DNA from: Fibrobacter sp. UWH6 | GTDB taxonomy: Bacteria; Fibrobacterota; Fibrobacteria; Fibrobacterales; Fibrobacteraceae | Reading direction: 5' to 3' | NCBI RefSeq assembly: GCF_900142465.1 | Contig: NZ_FRAX01000016.1 | Location: 37,439-101,438, forward strand | Length of the DNA stretch: 64,000 nt | Shown here: in pieces, positions 45,034 to 52,849 of the stretch | How the letters are laid out: each line of letters opens with the position of its first letter | Numbering within the stretch: position 1 is the stretch's first letter | Made by a program: the position numbers and the translations under genes | The notes under the pieces: model-generated | Databases searched by the model: none | The model's input: only the letters and a program-made list of their open reading frames with translations | What the model was told of the DNA's origin: nothing

Positions 45034-45053
45034 AAAACATGCAAGCATGTTTT
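45034..45053 (-). terminator. Palindromic hairpin after guaA
   Basis: AAAACATGC (45034-45042) and GCATGTTTT (45045-45053) are a perfect 9-base inverted repeat, 14 bases after the guaA stop, with T at the 3' side on either strand. Probable weak terminator. The GC-rich spacer 44930-45030 next to it holds no gene. Confidence 0.55.
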
Positions 45054-45066
45054 CGCTGGATTCGGT

Positions 45067-46890
45067 TTACTCCCATTCAATGGTTCCGGGGGGCTTGTGG
45101 GTGACGTCGTACCAGAGGGAGCCGGCGCCTTCTGCTTCGAACTTGCGCCAGAGACCTGCAAGCATGCCCTGGTCAATTTCTGCGAAGTTGGCGGTCATGG
45201 CTTCGGTGGAGTTCACCGGGCGCATCACGATGCAGGGCTTGCCTGCGGTGCGCAGCGGAACGGATACCACAGGCATCTGCCAGATTTCTTCGTACAGCTT
45301 GTTTTCCTGCAGGAAGGTGGTGCAGATGTCGTCGAACTTACGCAGAGTATCGAAGTTCTCGCGGGTGGCGTACTGTTCCACAAGCTTCGGGTCTTCATCG
45401 GCCACGGTACCGATCTGATAGATTACGCGGTTGATGGCCTTGAAGCGGTTTGCAAGTTCGGTGGAGAACTTTTCGCAGTCCTTCCAGGAGAGACCAGCGG
45501 TCGTCAGCAGGAACGGCTGTGCATAGGTACGGCCATCGCCCTGAACGCCAACGCTCTTGATGGGGAGCATGCGGCCAGAAATGTTATTTGCCTTCAGGTA
45601 GTCGGCCAAGGAGCCGCCCTGAGAGTCCTTCACGTCTTCAAACTTGACCATGTCGTCGGTCAGGACGCCATCGCTGCAAAGCAGACGGACGCCCAGACCC
45701 GGACCCGGGAAGGGGTGACGCCATACAAGGTTGTGGGGAATGCCCAGTTCTTCGCCCAGGGCACGGACTTCATCCTTGTAGAGGTCGGCCAGCGGTTCCA
45801 GCACAAGGCCCTTTTCCATCAGGTCCAGAACTTCCTGGACGCGGTTGTGGTGGGTCTTGATCTTGTCTGCATTCTTGGTGCCACCGGATTCGATGGTATC
45901 GGGGTAAATGGTACCCTGGGCCATCATCCACTGGTTGGGGTCAAGGTTCAGCTTGGCCATTTCCTCGTCCTTGACGACAAGGAATTCCTTACCGATGATG
46001 CCGCGCTTGGTTTCAGGAGCGGTAACGCCCTTGAGCTTTGCCAGGAAGTGTTCGCTGGCGTCGCGGATCTGAAGGTTGTTCATGCCTTCGGCCTTGAGGA
46101 AGTCCATGATCTTCTGGGATTCACCCAGACGCATCATGCCGTTATCCACGTGGAGGCCAAGAACCTTTTCGGGGCCCAGCACGCGGTTCAGGAGAACGAA
46201 TGCCACCGTGGAGTCCACACCGCCAGACACCAGGAGGAACACCTTGCGGTCCTTCACCTGTTCCTGGATACGGGCGGTGATGAGGGGCAGGTAGCTCTTC
46301 ATGTTCCAGGTCTTTTCAGCGCCGGTAATGTCGATGAAGTTTTCGAGAAGCTTCATGCCGAACTTACTGTGGGTCACTTCGGGGTGGAACTGAATGCCGT
46401 AGATCTTGCGTTCGTCGAAAGCGACGGCTGCGATTTCGCAGTCCTTGGTGCTTGCCACGATGCGGTAGCCTTCGGGCAGCTTGGTCACCTGGTCGCCATG
46501 ACTCATCCACATGGGGGAGGCCTTGGGCAGGTCCTTCAAAATCGGGCACTTTTCGTCGCCAACAATCAGGTCGGCGATGCCGTATTCCTTTACCTTGCCC
46601 GGTTCAACGTGACCACCCAGCTGCTGGGCGATAAGCTGATGACCGTAGCAGATACCCAGCTTGGGCACCGGCAGGTTCAAGATTTCGGGATTGTATTCCG
46701 GAGCGTCGGCTGCATAAACGCTGGAGGGGCCACCGGAATAGATGATTCCCTTGACGCCTTCCAGTTCGGAAACGTCGCAGTTTGGGGAATGAATTTCGGT
46801 GAAAACGCCGAGGCGGCGGACACGATTTGCGATCAGGTGGGCATACTGGCCACCAAAATCAAGAACGGCAATAGTATCTACATTCTTCAT
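45067..46890 (-). CDS. guaA: GMP synthase (glutamine-hydrolysing), long form
   Basis: Converts XMP to GMP using glutamine and ATP. The 607-residue protein has a class I glutamine amidotransferase half (GICYGHQLIAQQLGG with the nucleophile Cys, HPEVTHSKFG with His/Glu) and an ATP-pyrophosphatase half (SGGVDSTVAF P-loop, WRHPFPGPGLGVR, ending in PPGTIEWE as in all GuaA). It is longer than the usual 515-525 residues, with extra sequence between SDGVLTDDMVKFED and the C-terminal dimer domain, as in eukaryote-like forms. The ATG at 46890 starts the conserved VDTIAVLDFGGQYAHL segment. Confidence 0.95.
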   Translation of the reverse strand: MKNVDTIAVLDFGGQYAHLIANRVRRLGVFTEIHSPNCDVSELEGVKGIIYSGGPSSVYAADAPEYNPEILNLPVPKLGICYGHQLIAQQLGGHVEPGKVKEYGIADLIVGDEKCPILKDLPKASPMWMSHGDQVTKLPEGYRIVASTKDCEIAAVAFDERKIYGIQFHPEVTHSKFGMKLLENFIDITGAEKTWNMKSYLPLITARIQEQVKDRKVFLLVSGGVDSTVAFVLLNRVLGPEKVLGLHVDNGMMRLGESQKIMDFLKAEGMNNLQIRDASEHFLAKLKGVTAPETKRGIIGKEFLVVKDEEMAKLNLDPNQWMMAQGTIYPDTIESGGTKNADKIKTHHNRVQEVLDLMEKGLVLEPLADLYKDEVRALGEELGIPHNLVWRHPFPGPGLGVRLLCSDGVLTDDMVKFEDVKDSQGGSLADYLKANNISGRMLPIKSVGVQGDGRTYAQPFLLTTAGLSWKDCEKFSTELANRFKAINRVIYQIGTVADEDPKLVEQYATRENFDTLRKFDDICTTFLQENKLYEEIWQMPVVSVPLRTAGKPCIVMRPVNSTEAMTANFAEIDQGMLAGLWRKFEAEGAGSLWYDVTHKPPGTIEWE

Positions 46891-46975
46891 ACGGGGGTAA
46901 AGATAGAAAAAATATTTATCAAACAAACCCCTTCTCTAGGCGATCAGCGATCCGATTATCCACTTCATATTCAAA

Positions 46976-47194
46976 TCAGCAAGGTTCGTTTTCTACGGTC
47001 GCATCAATCATCTCCAGATCGTTCATCGTGCGTTCAAGCTGATCGGCATTGGCATTCTCGATATCAAAGGAAATGACGATGTCGATACCGTAAGCGTCCG
47101 CCTGGCGGATAAATTCCAGCATCCGTCTTTTCAATTGCCTGCGGAGAATTTTCGTTTTTGATTCGCTCAGGAGCAGGTCTCGATGGGGTGCCAT
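46976..47194 (-). CDS. Small hypothetical protein
   Basis: A 72-residue basic-then-acidic protein (SKTKILRRQLKRRMLEFIRQ, DIVISFDIENANADQLERT, ending ENEPC) upstream of guaA on the same strand. The ATG at 47194 has no strong ribosome site and a GTG at 47212 is an alternative. No family recognised. Composition looks coding, so I keep it at moderate confidence. Confidence 0.5.
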   Translation of the reverse strand: MAPHRDLLLSESKTKILRRQLKRRMLEFIRQADAYGIDIVISFDIENANADQLERTMNDLEMIDATVENEPC

Positions 47195-47329
47195 TTTGGG
47201 TGTGATCGGCACAAAAAGTCAATTATATGGGTTATTTATTTTAGTCCGTTAGATTTTTTTTGGGGAAAACATATTATTTTCCTTTCTATAGACGCTTTTA
47301 AGAAGAGCGCACAAGAACTGGAGAAAATC

Positions 47330-48103
47330 ATGATTTTATGCCCCAACTGTTATGCCGAGATTACTGACGCCACAACTCATTTCTGTATGAATTGTAAAAA
47401 GGCGCTCCCCTTGATCAAGGGCTGCAAGAAATGCCATAAGGATATTTCCTTCAATTTCAACTACTGCCCCCATTGTGGAGCCAACAACCAGGATATTCTC
47501 CCGCCCGAAAAGTTGGAAGAGCTCAACCGTATCGCCAGCGAAGCCAACAAGGTTTCCAGTGAATTTACCGACCCCCGTGACGGCCGCACCTACAAGACGG
47601 TCATCATCGGCAACCAGGAATGGATGGCAGAGAATCTCGCATTCGTGGTAGAAGGCGCCAACCCGTACAACAACAGTTCCGAAAAGGCGACCACCTACGG
47701 CCTGCTGTACACCTGGGAACAGGCAAAGCTTGCCGTACCCGAAGGCTTCCGCCTCCCCACCCGCGAAGATTTTGTCGAACTGGAAAACTTCTGTCAGAAG
47801 AGCACGGGCCTGCAGGCAGGTACAGCCCTAAAGTCCAACACAGAGCACTGGTGCGAAACCGGCATGCTTGGGACACGTATTCCCGGCCAGGACTCATTCG
47901 GATTCAAGGCATTGCCCGCAGGATCCCAGAGCAGCCTTAAGGTCTTCAACTATCTGAACAATTACGCCTACTTCTGGACCGACGAAGAAAAGGACCAGGA
48001 AAAGGCATACTTTAGACATTTGAGTTACTACAACGAAACCTTCGCCGAACTATCGTCAAACAAGAATTGCAAGTTCAGCGTCCGCGCCATCAAAATCAAG
48101 TAA
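47330..48103 (+). CDS. Zinc-ribbon protein with FISUMP domain
   Basis: A 257-residue protein without a signal peptide. The first 60 residues hold two zinc ribbons (CPNCYAEI..HFCMNC and CKKCHKD..YCPHC). A FISUMP domain follows: DGRTYKTVIIGNQEWMAENL, TYGLLYTWEQAK, PEGFRLPTREDFVEL, FGFKALPAG, YFWTDEEK and FSVRAIKIK. Other FISUMP proteins here are lipoproteins, so a cytoplasmic copy with zinc ribbons is unusual. GGAG lies seven bases before the ATG. A lipoprotein gene follows after 22 bases. Confidence 0.8.
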   Translation: MILCPNCYAEITDATTHFCMNCKKALPLIKGCKKCHKDISFNFNYCPHCGANNQDILPPEKLEELNRIASEANKVSSEFTDPRDGRTYKTVIIGNQEWMAENLAFVVEGANPYNNSSEKATTYGLLYTWEQAKLAVPEGFRLPTREDFVELENFCQKSTGLQAGTALKSNTEHWCETGMLGTRIPGQDSFGFKALPAGSQSSLKVFNYLNNYAYFWTDEEKDQEKAYFRHLSYYNETFAELSSNKNCKFSVRAIKIK

Positions 48104-48125
48104 CAGTCTCACAAAGGGAATCGTC

Positions 48126-48806
48126 ATGAACAGCAAGTATCTAAGTCTACTGGCCGCATTCCTTATTGCTTGCAGCGGCGAAAGTTCCACATCGGCCAAC
48201 GGAAACTCCGTCGACATTCCCTCCCAGGGTGAACCCACAAACAACTTCGTTAGCGAAGATGTGTCTTCTGTCGATTTCGCTTTCGACAGTTCCCCTAACT
48301 TCGAAATGGAAAGCGGAGTGATACACGTTACCAGCGGCGACGGCAAGGCAAACAAAAGTATCAGGAACTGGATCCTCAGTGCCAACTACACACGCTTTGT
48401 GGCCTGCGGTTTTGTGGTTCAAATCAAGATAGGCGACAACATGAACTATGCAGGCATTCAGCTGTTCAAGAAAAACAGTTATGATGACTACCGCTTTGAC
48501 GTCCACGCCGACGGAAAGTTCACCATCAACGACCCCGGCAAGAACATTTTGAAATTGTCGGCCGATTCCTCATTCATCAAGATCGGGGAATTCAACCAGG
48601 TCAAGGTACAGACAACCGATTCCGGCAACTTACAGGCCTTCGTAAACGGTCACCTGGTCAAGACCATAGACAAGAATGACCTGGCCTTTGACTTGACCAA
48701 CACCGACAAGATCGCCGTCGACTACAACGTACTGTCTACAGCAACAGAAAAGACCCCGGCCGAAGCCTGGGTCAAATTCGAGTCCATGCAAAATGTAAAG
48801 GACTAG
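48126..48806 (+). CDS. Lipoprotein with LamG/DUF1080-like domain
   Basis: A 226-residue lipoprotein: signal peptide ending LIAC (Cys17), a Ser/Asn-rich linker, and a beta-sandwich-like domain (IRNWILSANYTRFVACGFVV, NYAGIQLFKKNSYDDYRFDV, FNQVKVQTTDSGNLQAFVNG, WVKFESMQNV) of the type found in DUF1080/LamG carbohydrate-binding or glycosidase-like proteins. It is probably in an operon with the zinc-ribbon FISUMP gene. Ligand unknown. It converges on lspA with only two bases between stops. Confidence 0.65.
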   Translation: MNSKYLSLLAAFLIACSGESSTSANGNSVDIPSQGEPTNNFVSEDVSSVDFAFDSSPNFEMESGVIHVTSGDGKANKSIRNWILSANYTRFVACGFVVQIKIGDNMNYAGIQLFKKNSYDDYRFDVHADGKFTINDPGKNILKLSADSSFIKIGEFNQVKVQTTDSGNLQAFVNGHLVKTIDKNDLAFDLTNTDKIAVDYNVLSTATEKTPAEAWVKFESMQNVKD

Positions 48807-48808
48807 GC

Positions 48809-49387
48809 TTATTCCGCCTTGGTAGCCTTAGCTTCCTTGGCGGCCTTTTCTTCTTCCTTAATTTGTTTATGCAGTTTGCGTAAAATTACCGGAGAAAGAA
48901 TCACTAGAGCGACGCCCACAGTCACAAAGGAATCCGCCACGTTAAAGGTGGGAAATCTTGTCATGATGAAGTCGGGGAAATCGCAGTCGATAAAGTCTAC
49001 CACCATCTGCAGGCGCATACGGTCAATAAAGTTTCCGATGGCGCCACCGATGATCATCACCACACCAAGGCGGCTCAGGTAGTCGCGTTTGTCGATGCTT
49101 CTGTAGAACCAGAACAGCACCACCGCAGCCACAACAGAAATCAGCAAGAAGAACAGCCAGGGCGGCAAGAAGGGCATCAGGTCCTGGGGGCGGCTACTGA
49201 AGGCGGCACCCTTATTGAACACCAGCTGGAATCGGGCCAGTTCGCCAATCACGTTAATGATTTCATGATTGGGAGCGCCGGTTTCGTTGGTGAATCGGGC
49301 CAAGGCCCACAGCTTGGTAAGCTGGTCAGAAACGATACTAAAAATGATAACCGCAATATGGAACGGCAACTTGTTATAGAACTTCAT
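48809..49387 (-). CDS. lspA: Lipoprotein signal peptidase II
   Basis: Inner-membrane aspartyl protease that cuts signal peptides of lipoproteins before the lipidated Cys. The 192-residue protein has four hydrophobic segments and the catalytic blocks VVDFID and FNVADSFVTVG with the two Asp, plus FNKGAAFS and GGAIGNFIDRM. A Lys/Ala/Glu-rich tail (KEEEKAAKEAKATKAE) is extra. Its ATG overlaps the stop of the squalene/phytoene synthase-like gene by one base (TAATG). Confidence 0.95.
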   Translation of the reverse strand: MKFYNKLPFHIAVIIFSIVSDQLTKLWALARFTNETGAPNHEIINVIGELARFQLVFNKGAAFSSRPQDLMPFLPPWLFFLLISVVAAVVLFWFYRSIDKRDYLSRLGVVMIIGGAIGNFIDRMRLQMVVDFIDCDFPDFIMTRFPTFNVADSFVTVGVALVILSPVILRKLHKQIKEEEKAAKEAKATKAE

Positions 49388-50529
49388 TAGGTTCGAACCT
49401 CTTTAAACTTTCGGTCGATCCACTTATCGCTGTAGAAATGCTTCATGGTGGACTTCACAATCTGCTTGACGGTATCGCGGGAAATCTTCACCTTCTTGTC
49501 GCTTGCGAAGATGGCGGAGCCGTCGCCGATCAACTTCATGTTTTCGGCGGCCATGAACAGGGGCCACAGGCAGAACAGGCGGGTACGCATCTTGATGTTG
49601 GGAATCAGCTTGGTATAGGCGATGGCATCATCCAGATGACACCAGGCCTTCTGCACCAGCTCACCCATGACGGCAGCACGACGCTTTTCGAAGTCGGCAG
49701 ATCCTGCGGATCCTGCAGCGGGAGCGGATCCTGCAGCGGGAGCGGAACCGGCCTCGCCCACGAACATGTCGTAGCTATGGGCAAAACCGTGCCTGCGGCA
49801 GATTTCTTCGGGAACAAAGCACACGCGGCGTTCAGAATCTTCGCGGCAGTCCTTTACGATATTTGCAACCTGCAGGGCCAGGCCGAAGCTAACATCCAGC
49901 TTCTGCATTTCGGCCTTGCGGGCGTCGCTAATCAGGCAGGTGTCTGCGGCAAAAAGGTGAGTCAGCAACTTGCCGACGATACCTGCAACATAGTAGCAGT
50001 ATTCATCCAGATCGCCAACGGATTCCAGAGTGAACCAGCCGGAGCTGAGGGCGGCTTCCTGACGCTTGGCAAACTTGGCCATACCACCGCACATTTCAAC
50101 AGTCACATCACGGACCGGAGCGGCATAGACTTCGGGCAGTTCCTTGAGCAGGGGAACCACCACATGGGTATGCAGGCACAGATCAAAATAAGGTTCCGTA
50201 GCGCGGGCACGCCAGCTGGCCGGCAAAGAACCCTCGAATTCAGAAACGGCCTCTTCACGCAGTTCAGCGGATCTAAAAATCTTGGCGAACTTTTCCAGTA
50301 TGACTTCCTTTTCCGAGGCAACCATATCAGGATCGTCTTCTACCGTATCGGCAATTCGCAGATACAGGTAGGCAAGCAAGATGCTCTTGTGCAGCTTACC
50401 CTTCAAGACATTAATGTTCAGGGCGAACGTCCTGGATACCTTCAGCAGGATGTCTTCGGAATAGGCCCATGCCTCCTTACCGGTCAGCACAGCCTCGCCC
50501 ATACCAGCCTGGTCGAGAATGTTAGACAT
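49387..50529 (-). CDS. Squalene/phytoene synthase-family protein
   Basis: A 380-residue trans-prenyltransferase of the head-to-head type. The first Asp-rich motif lies in YLYLRIADTVEDDPDM and the second in VANIVKDCREDSERR; FALNINVLKG and YCYYVAGIVGKLLTHLF are also typical. Such enzymes join two C15 or C20 diphosphates to squalene or phytoene. A low-complexity insertion of GSAPAA units (residues about 262-280) is encoded by an 18-base tandem repeat. It is coupled to lspA downstream and overlaps the membrane-protein gene upstream by 8 bases. Product in this organism is not known to me. Confidence 0.85.
   Translation of the reverse strand: MSNILDQAGMGEAVLTGKEAWAYSEDILLKVSRTFALNINVLKGKLHKSILLAYLYLRIADTVEDDPDMVASEKEVILEKFAKIFRSAELREEAVSEFEGSLPASWRARATEPYFDLCLHTHVVVPLLKELPEVYAAPVRDVTVEMCGGMAKFAKRQEAALSSGWFTLESVGDLDEYCYYVAGIVGKLLTHLFAADTCLISDARKAEMQKLDVSFGLALQVANIVKDCREDSERRVCFVPEEICRRHGFAHSYDMFVGEAGSAPAAGSAPAAGSAGSADFEKRRAAVMGELVQKAWCHLDDAIAYTKLIPNIKMRTRLFCLWPLFMAAENMKLIGDGSAIFASDKKVKISRDTVKQIVKSTMKHFYSDKWIDRKFKEVRT
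49699..49743 (-). repeat. 18-base in-frame tandem repeat
   Basis: GGATCCTGCAGCGGGAGC occurs at 49708-49725 and 49726-49743 with a partial copy before it. It encodes the GSAPAA units inserted in the squalene/phytoene synthase-like protein; 18 bases keeps the frame, so the copy number may vary among strains. Confidence 0.8.
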
Positions 50530-51082
50530 ACATGGTCTCCGCGTAAATGTCGGGGGGAATCTTCTTAGTCTTGGCCATGGCGTTCACATACTTCCACAGA
50601 CGACCATGGGCCTCGGCATTCTTCAATTTCTTGGTGTAGCTCCAGACAGTCTGATTCTGTACGTCAGCCTCGTTCCTGAAGTTTCCCTTGACTTCGTACT
50701 TGTAACGCACCTTGCGGTACTCAAGGAAGTAAGCACTCTGGTAAAGTTTGGCCGTTTTGTTCTTGGCGGCCCTGCAAAGAACAAAGCCAACCGCCAAAAA
50801 CAGGGGCGAAGAAGCAAAACCCATGTACCATGGGGAATCAGTCCACCTATTTACGATCCAAATGGCGGGAAGCGCCGACAACAGGGCCGCAGCCAGGGTA
50901 AAAACCTTGTCGCACAGAGCCCAATAGCCCTTCCAGGCCGGGATGTAGGCCCATTTTTGGCCCTTGCGCATCTGACTTTTAAAATAAGTGGGGTAAGAAA
51001 TTCGATTAAACCAACGATAGAGGCCTACCCAGGCAAAAATCGGGGTCCAGAACCAGTAATCCAAACTAGAAAGAATGTCCAT
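50522..51082 (-). CDS. Hypothetical membrane protein
   Basis: A 186-residue protein with two or three hydrophobic segments (YWFWTPIFAWVGLY, VFTLAAALLSALPAIWIV, PLFLAVGFVLC) and a basic, Tyr-rich C-terminal half (YFLEYRKVRYKYEVKGNF). No family recognised. The stop overlaps the next gene by 8 bases (ATGTCTAA), so it is co-translated with the squalene/phytoene synthase-like protein and may act with it at the membrane. Confidence 0.7.
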   Translation of the reverse strand: MDILSSLDYWFWTPIFAWVGLYRWFNRISYPTYFKSQMRKGQKWAYIPAWKGYWALCDKVFTLAAALLSALPAIWIVNRWTDSPWYMGFASSPLFLAVGFVLCRAAKNKTAKLYQSAYFLEYRKVRYKYEVKGNFRNEADVQNQTVWSYTKKLKNAEAHGRLWKYVNAMAKTKKIPPDIYAETMYV

Positions 51083-51125
51083 AACACGGCAAATTTAAAA
51101 AATTCCGCATAGGGGCACCCCTTGA

Positions 51126-51154
51126 AGCCGGCGCCAAGCGCCCCAAAAAGCCGG
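51126..51154. terminator. GC-rich hairpin upstream of the dnaA region
   Basis: AGCCGGC and GCCGGCT flank GCCAAGCGCCCCAAAAA and form a strong stem between the divergent membrane-protein gene and dnaA. There is no T run, so a terminator role is doubtful. Confidence 0.35.
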
Positions 51155-51179
51155 CTCCCCCACCGGCCCGATAGCCTAA

Positions 51180-51337
51180 CTTATTGAATATCAAACAGTT
51201 ATAGCCCAATTTTTTATAAAAATTTTCCCATTTTTTAGCAAACTTATCAACAGTCCATCCAATTTTTACTACATTTATAAGCCAATTGTTGATAGATTTG
51301 TATTAAGCGTTGCTGCTTATCGAGGAAGAGGAAGATC
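51180..51337. other. Candidate replication origin (oriC) upstream of dnaA
   Basis: An AT-rich block (about 51208-51240) is followed by a perfect DnaA box TTATCAACA at 51244-51252 and a reverse-strand box TGTTGATAG at 51287-51295 (one mismatch). The dnaA gene starts at 51338. Two boxes beside an AT-rich element next to dnaA is the common bacterial origin layout, but two boxes are few and dnaA autoregulation would explain them as well. Confidence 0.5.
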
Positions 51338-52666
51338 ATGACAGTCGAATGGGAAAGATGTTTGAGCTATCTCCATGGGATGCTTTCGGACACAGTCTTC
51401 AAGACATATTTTGCTCAGACCAAGTTGGTCAACCAGACCATCGGTCACGCTGTCATTTCGGTTCCCCACGGTCTTGATGTTGCAGTCTATGCCGCCTACA
51501 AGGCACTGATCGGCGTCGCCTGGAAGGAAGTCAGCCACGACGAAACTCCCATGGAATTTGAATTCCAGAATCAGGAAGCGGCTCCCCAGCCTACCGTAAC
51601 CGCCGTCCGTGACGAAAGCAACAGCATTTTCAAGTCTAGCATCCCCCTATCTAGCAGTTTCCGTTTTGAAAACTTCGTGCCTGGCGACAAGGCCCAGCTG
51701 GCATTCAACGCCGCCCTGTCTGTAGCCCGCAACCCCGACGGCACCCAGTACAATCCGCTTTTCATTTACGGCCCCTCCGGCCTGGGCAAGACCCATCTGC
51801 TCCAGTCTATCGGTAACTACATCCTGGAAGAAGACCCCACAAAGCGAGTCCGCTACCTGACTTCCGAAGACTTCTCCCAGCAGTACATGAAGTGCCTCCG
51901 CGACCAGCGCATCACCGAAATGAGCGACTTCTACCGCAACGAAGTGGATATCCTCCTGATCGACGATATCCAGAACTGGTCCGGCAAATACGAACTTCAG
52001 AACGAATTTTTCTCCATTTTCAATGCCCTGCATCAGGGCGGCAAGCAGATTGTTCTTTCTTCTGACGCTCCCGCAACCGAAGTCAAGAACCTGTCCGACC
52101 GTCTGGTCAGCCGTTTCGCCTGGGGCCTTACCGTGGACATCCAGCCCCCTGACGTCGACACTCGCGAAGCCATTCTCCACAAGAAGGCCGAAGAACGCCA
52201 CCTGGAAATCAGCGACGAAGTTCTGCATTACCTGGCAGAACATATCGCCAGCAACGTCCGTGCATTGGAAAGTGCCATTATCAAGCTGACTTTGCAGTCT
52301 AGCCTCATGAGCCACGACATCGATATGAATATCGCTCAGAAGGTGGCTACCGAATTCGCACCTAACCCCCGCCGTCGCGTCAGCCTGGACGCCGTTCTCC
52401 GTGCCGTTTCTAACCAGTACGAAGTTCCCGAATCCAAGCTTATCGAATCCGGCCGCGGAACCAAGGAAATTTCCAAGGCTCGTCAGGTCGCCATGTTCCT
52501 GATGCGCGAATGCTCCCCCATCAGCCTCCAGAGCATCGGTTCCCGCTTCGGCGGCAAGGACCACTCTACCGTGGTTCATGCCATCAAGAGCATCAAGAAG
52601 GAAATGGAAACAGATCCCAGCTTCGCAAGAATGATCGAGAATCTGAAAAATTCCATTCACGACTAG
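51338..52666 (+). CDS. dnaA: Chromosomal replication initiator DnaA
   Basis: Binds origin boxes and opens the duplex. The 442-residue protein has an N-terminal domain I (WERCLSYLHGMLSDTVFKTY), a short linker domain II, the AAA+ core (Walker A GPSGLGKTH, Walker B ILLIDDIQ, and sensor region LVSRFAWGLTVDI) and C-terminal domain IV with the DnaA signature ending GGKDHSTVVHAIKSI. GAGGAAGAGG precedes the ATG. DnaA boxes lie immediately upstream. Confidence 0.97.
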   Translation: MTVEWERCLSYLHGMLSDTVFKTYFAQTKLVNQTIGHAVISVPHGLDVAVYAAYKALIGVAWKEVSHDETPMEFEFQNQEAAPQPTVTAVRDESNSIFKSSIPLSSSFRFENFVPGDKAQLAFNAALSVARNPDGTQYNPLFIYGPSGLGKTHLLQSIGNYILEEDPTKRVRYLTSEDFSQQYMKCLRDQRITEMSDFYRNEVDILLIDDIQNWSGKYELQNEFFSIFNALHQGGKQIVLSSDAPATEVKNLSDRLVSRFAWGLTVDIQPPDVDTREAILHKKAEERHLEISDEVLHYLAEHIASNVRALESAIIKLTLQSSLMSHDIDMNIAQKVATEFAPNPRRRVSLDAVLRAVSNQYEVPESKLIESGRGTKEISKARQVAMFLMRECSPISLQSIGSRFGGKDHSTVVHAIKSIKKEMETDPSFARMIENLKNSIHD

Positions 52667-52688
52667 GTCTTTTCAAGACTTGTAAAAC

Positions 52689-52716
52689 GCGAGGAAAAAA
52701 TCCTCGCATTTTTTTT
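52689..52716 (+). terminator. Intrinsic terminator after dnaA
   Basis: GCGAGGA (52689-52695) and TCCTCGC (52701-52707) flank five A and are followed by eight T. Confidence 0.9.
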
Positions 52717-52763
52717 GCAGACGAATTTTGCAGACGAATTTTGCAGACGAATTTGCAGACGAA
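52713..52763. repeat. Four tandem copies of a 12-13 base unit
   Basis: GCAGACGAA recurs at 52717, 52730, 52743 and 52755, each preceded by T residues, between the dnaA terminator and the next hairpin. No coding role. Confidence 0.85.
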
Positions 52764-52789
52764 AAAAGCGAGGCTGAACCTCGCTTTTT
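52763..52789. terminator. Bidirectional terminator between convergent genes
   Basis: AAAAGCGAGG and CCTCGCTTTT pair around CTGAA. It shares the GCGAGG core with the dnaA terminator and serves the minus-strand gene ending at 52850. Confidence 0.8.
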
Positions 52790-52849
52790 AAACTTTTAGC
52801 AGGCATGGCACCGGCGCGCAGGCACGTCGTCGTCCAAGACAGAGAGAGA

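Noticed and set aside
44938..47076. A 712-codon open frame antisense to guaA
   Set aside because: guaA has all catalytic motifs on the other strand; the plus-strand frame is a shadow of biased codons.
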